This document shows, one piece after another, positions 6,352 through 7,410 of a DNA stretch of 7,410 nt. Numbering within the stretch: the first letter of the stretch is position 1; the number at the start of each line of letters is the position of its first letter. The stretch covers positions 1 to 7,410 of the forward strand of contig JAEYOT010000196.1 of assembly GCA_023411445.1 (NCBI GenBank), given 5' to 3'. Origin of the DNA: Pseudomonadota bacterium. GTDB lineage: Bacteria > Myxococcota_A > Polyangia > Polyangiales > Polyangiaceae. A model generated the notes under the pieces. That model was not told where the DNA came from. It did not search any database and saw only the letters and a program-made list of their open reading frames with translations. The position numbers and the translations under genes are program-made.

Positions 6352-7076
6352 GCGCCGGGACGCTCCGACCTGGCGCGCTGCGCGTGAGCCAGCTTGCGAT
6401 ACATCAAGGCGCTCTTGTTCTCGCTGTCGCGCGCCAGCACCGCGTCGAACTCCGCGATGGCCGGCTCGTACTCGCCGGCGGACAGATGCATGACGCCGAG
6501 CAGCAGGCGCGCCTGCCCGTAGTTGGGGTTCGCCGCCCGGGCGGCTTCCAGCTGCTCGCGCGCGCGCTCGGGCTGGCTCGTGTCGCGGTACAGGGTCGCC
6601 AGCTTGGTGCGCAGATCCGCGAAGCCCGGACACAGCGCCACCGCCCGCTCCAGCTCTTGGACGGCCTCTGGCACCATGCCGGCGTCCTGGTACGCCTGGC
6701 TGATCTCGGCGTGCATGTTGGCGATCTTACCTTTGGCGAACGGGTCCGCCTTGGCCGGCCCGCCAGAGCCTCGATGGCGAATTTGGCCGTAGATCTGGCG
6801 AGCAGCGTCGTACTTCCCGAGGTCGTTGTAGGTGACCATCAGGTTGAGCTGCGCCTCGGTGTAGTTCGGGTTCAGGCTCACGGCCTTCTCGAAGTAGCGC
6901 TCCGCCTGGACGAAATCGCCCTTGGAGTGAGAGATCACGCCGAGCATGTCGAACACATCAGCGAAGCGATCCGTTTCGGCCACGACCTGCCGCAGCAAGT
7001 ACTCGGCCTTGTCGAGCTCGCGCTTTTGGTAATGCTCCCTGCCCAGCAAGAGGAGCTGCTTGACGTGGTCGTCCAT
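6348..7076 (-). CDS. Tetratricopeptide-repeat (TPR) protein
   Basis: A 242-residue protein made almost wholly of helical TPR units, with no signal peptide or membrane segment, so probably cytoplasmic. Repeats can be placed at about 5-36, 39-72 (VFDMLGVISHSKGDFVQAER onwards, ending LNP), 73-100, 119-152, 153-186 and 187-220; each has the small-residue/Tyr/Ala spacing and most end in the typical Pro. A Gly/Lys-rich break (102-117) divides the array into two parts. TPR arrays bind other proteins as scaffolds; the partner is unknown. It starts at ATG 7076 with GAGG 4 bases upstream. The stop overlaps the GTG of the DUF2062-methyltransferase, so the two are likely one operon and may act together. 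No catalytic domain is seen. Confidence 0.88.
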   Translation of the reverse strand: MDDHVKQLLLLGREHYQKRELDKAEYLLRQVVAETDRFADVFDMLGVISHSKGDFVQAERYFEKAVSLNPNYTEAQLNLMVTYNDLGKYDAARQIYGQIRHRGSGGPAKADPFAKGKIANMHAEISQAYQDAGMVPEAVQELERAVALCPGFADLRTKLATLYRDTSQPERAREQLEAARAANPNYGQARLLLGVMHLSAGEYEPAIAEFDAVLARDSENKSALMYRKLAHAQRARSERPGA

Positions 7077-7205
7077 GGGCCCTCGCCTATGAGACCCTAG
7101 AAAGCCCGAGAAAGTACAGGACCATTCCGTTCGGGGCGGTTAGCCACGGCTGCCGAGCCGGGTGCCGCGCTTGCTCCCCTGGGGGTTCCTTGCTACTCCG
7201 CCCCC
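7077..7205. promoter_or_regulatory. Divergent intergenic region, TPR gene / right-edge gene
   Basis: At 129 bases this is the longest gap in the window and lies between head-to-head frames. The part near the TPR gene (7090-7130) is less GC-rich than its surroundings and is the likely site of the leftward promoter, though no clear -35/-10 pair is visible. The right part holds a possible sigma-54 element listed separately. Confidence 0.4.
7160..7174 (+). promoter_or_regulatory. Possible sigma-54 (-24/-12) promoter
   Basis: The bases GGGTGCCGCGCTTGC hold GG and GC separated by exactly 10 bases and a full TTGC -12 element, as in the consensus TGGCACG-N4-TTGC. The -24 side is weak (only the GG and one C agree). 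It would start a transcript about 20 bases before the GTG at 7206, which fits. One such partial match can arise by chance in GC-rich DNA. Confidence 0.2.
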
Positions 7206-7410
7206 GTGGTCTCACCGCCCGGCCCCGGTGGTTCCCGACACGCCGGCCGCGTCGTCGATCCCGACGTGCGCGAGGACGGCGAAACGGAACCCGTAGTCGA
7301 GCTGAATCCCAGCCCTATCCACCCCGCGGCGGAGGCGGAGGCCGCCGTGCCCGCCGCTACCGACCCACCAGCCGGTGAAGAGGAGCCGGCGGCCGCTCCG
7401 AGCCCTGAGG
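7206..7410 (+). CDS. Pro/Ala/Glu-rich N-terminal region of unknown protein (partial)
   Basis: An open frame from GTG 7206 to the right edge (68 codons), beginning MVSPPGPGGSRHAGRVVDPD and continuing as acidic, Pro/Ala/Glu-rich low-complexity sequence (for example AAEAEAAVPAATDPPAGEEE). Third positions are mostly G or C, as in the other genes here, which supports coding. There is no signal peptide or membrane segment in this part. It is probably a disordered N-terminal leader or linker of a larger protein whose domain lies beyond the window. No clear Shine-Dalgarno is seen and the exact start is uncertain. The function is not recognisable. Confidence 0.5.
   Translation, partial: MVSPPGPGGSRHAGRVVDPDVREDGETEPVVELNPSPIHPAAEAEAAVPAATDPPAGEEEPAAAPSPE

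Noticed and set aside
6352..6633. Upstream extension of the DUF2062-methyltransferase frame
   Set aside because: The extra 94 residues lie inside the TPR gene, are low-complexity Arg/Ala/Gly, and come before the natural DUF2062 start; GTG 6351 with stop overlap is the better start.
6342..7100. Plus-strand open frame of 252 codons
   Set aside because: It mirrors the TPR gene on the other strand; the TPR repeats are unmistakable and this frame has no motif.

Overview
This is a dense, GC-rich bacterial segment. Codons end mostly in G or C, and intergenic gaps are 129 bases or less. Strong base composition, a FliA-type sigma factor beside a type III secretion rod-like gene, a REC-GAF-HD-GYP regulator and a DUF2062-methyltransferase fusion all fit a myxobacterium-like member of Myxococcota (former Deltaproteobacteria). 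That placement is inference; no rRNA or marker search was possible. No tRNA, rRNA, CRISPR array, insertion sequence or phage gene is visible.

Left block, minus strand (read right to left from 2280 to 1): a FliA-family sigma factor (1555-2280), a 103-residue protein resembling the YscI/PrgJ/HrpB inner-rod family of type III secretion systems (1201-1512), the tRNA 2-thiouridylase MnmA (47-1147), and the signal-peptide start of an exported protein that runs off the left edge (1-50). Gaps are 42 and 53 bases, then a 2-base GTGA overlap, so the block could be one transcript.

Middle block, plus strand (2352-5335): a CPBP-family intramembrane protease, a response regulator with REC, GAF and HD-GYP domains (predicted c-di-GMP phosphodiesterase), and the octanoyltransferase LipB. 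lipB starts inside the stop codon of the HD-GYP gene. The left and middle blocks diverge from a 71-base gap (2281-2351).

Right block, minus strand (7076 to 5212): a TPR-repeat protein followed, through a GTGA overlap, by a membrane DUF2062 domain fused to a SAM-dependent methyltransferase. The last 124 bases of this fusion gene are antisense to the last 124 bases of lipB. A 129-base gap (7077-7205) separates this block from a divergent Pro/Ala/Glu-rich reading frame that runs off the right edge.

Most genes have recognisable core or signalling functions: tRNA thiolation, lipoylation, c-di-GMP turnover and membrane proteolysis. The less expected parts are the sigma factor plus rod-like pair without any other secretion or flagellar gene in view, the DUF2062-methyltransferase fusion, and the tail-to-tail coding overlap. 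I found no clear evidence for an entirely new system.
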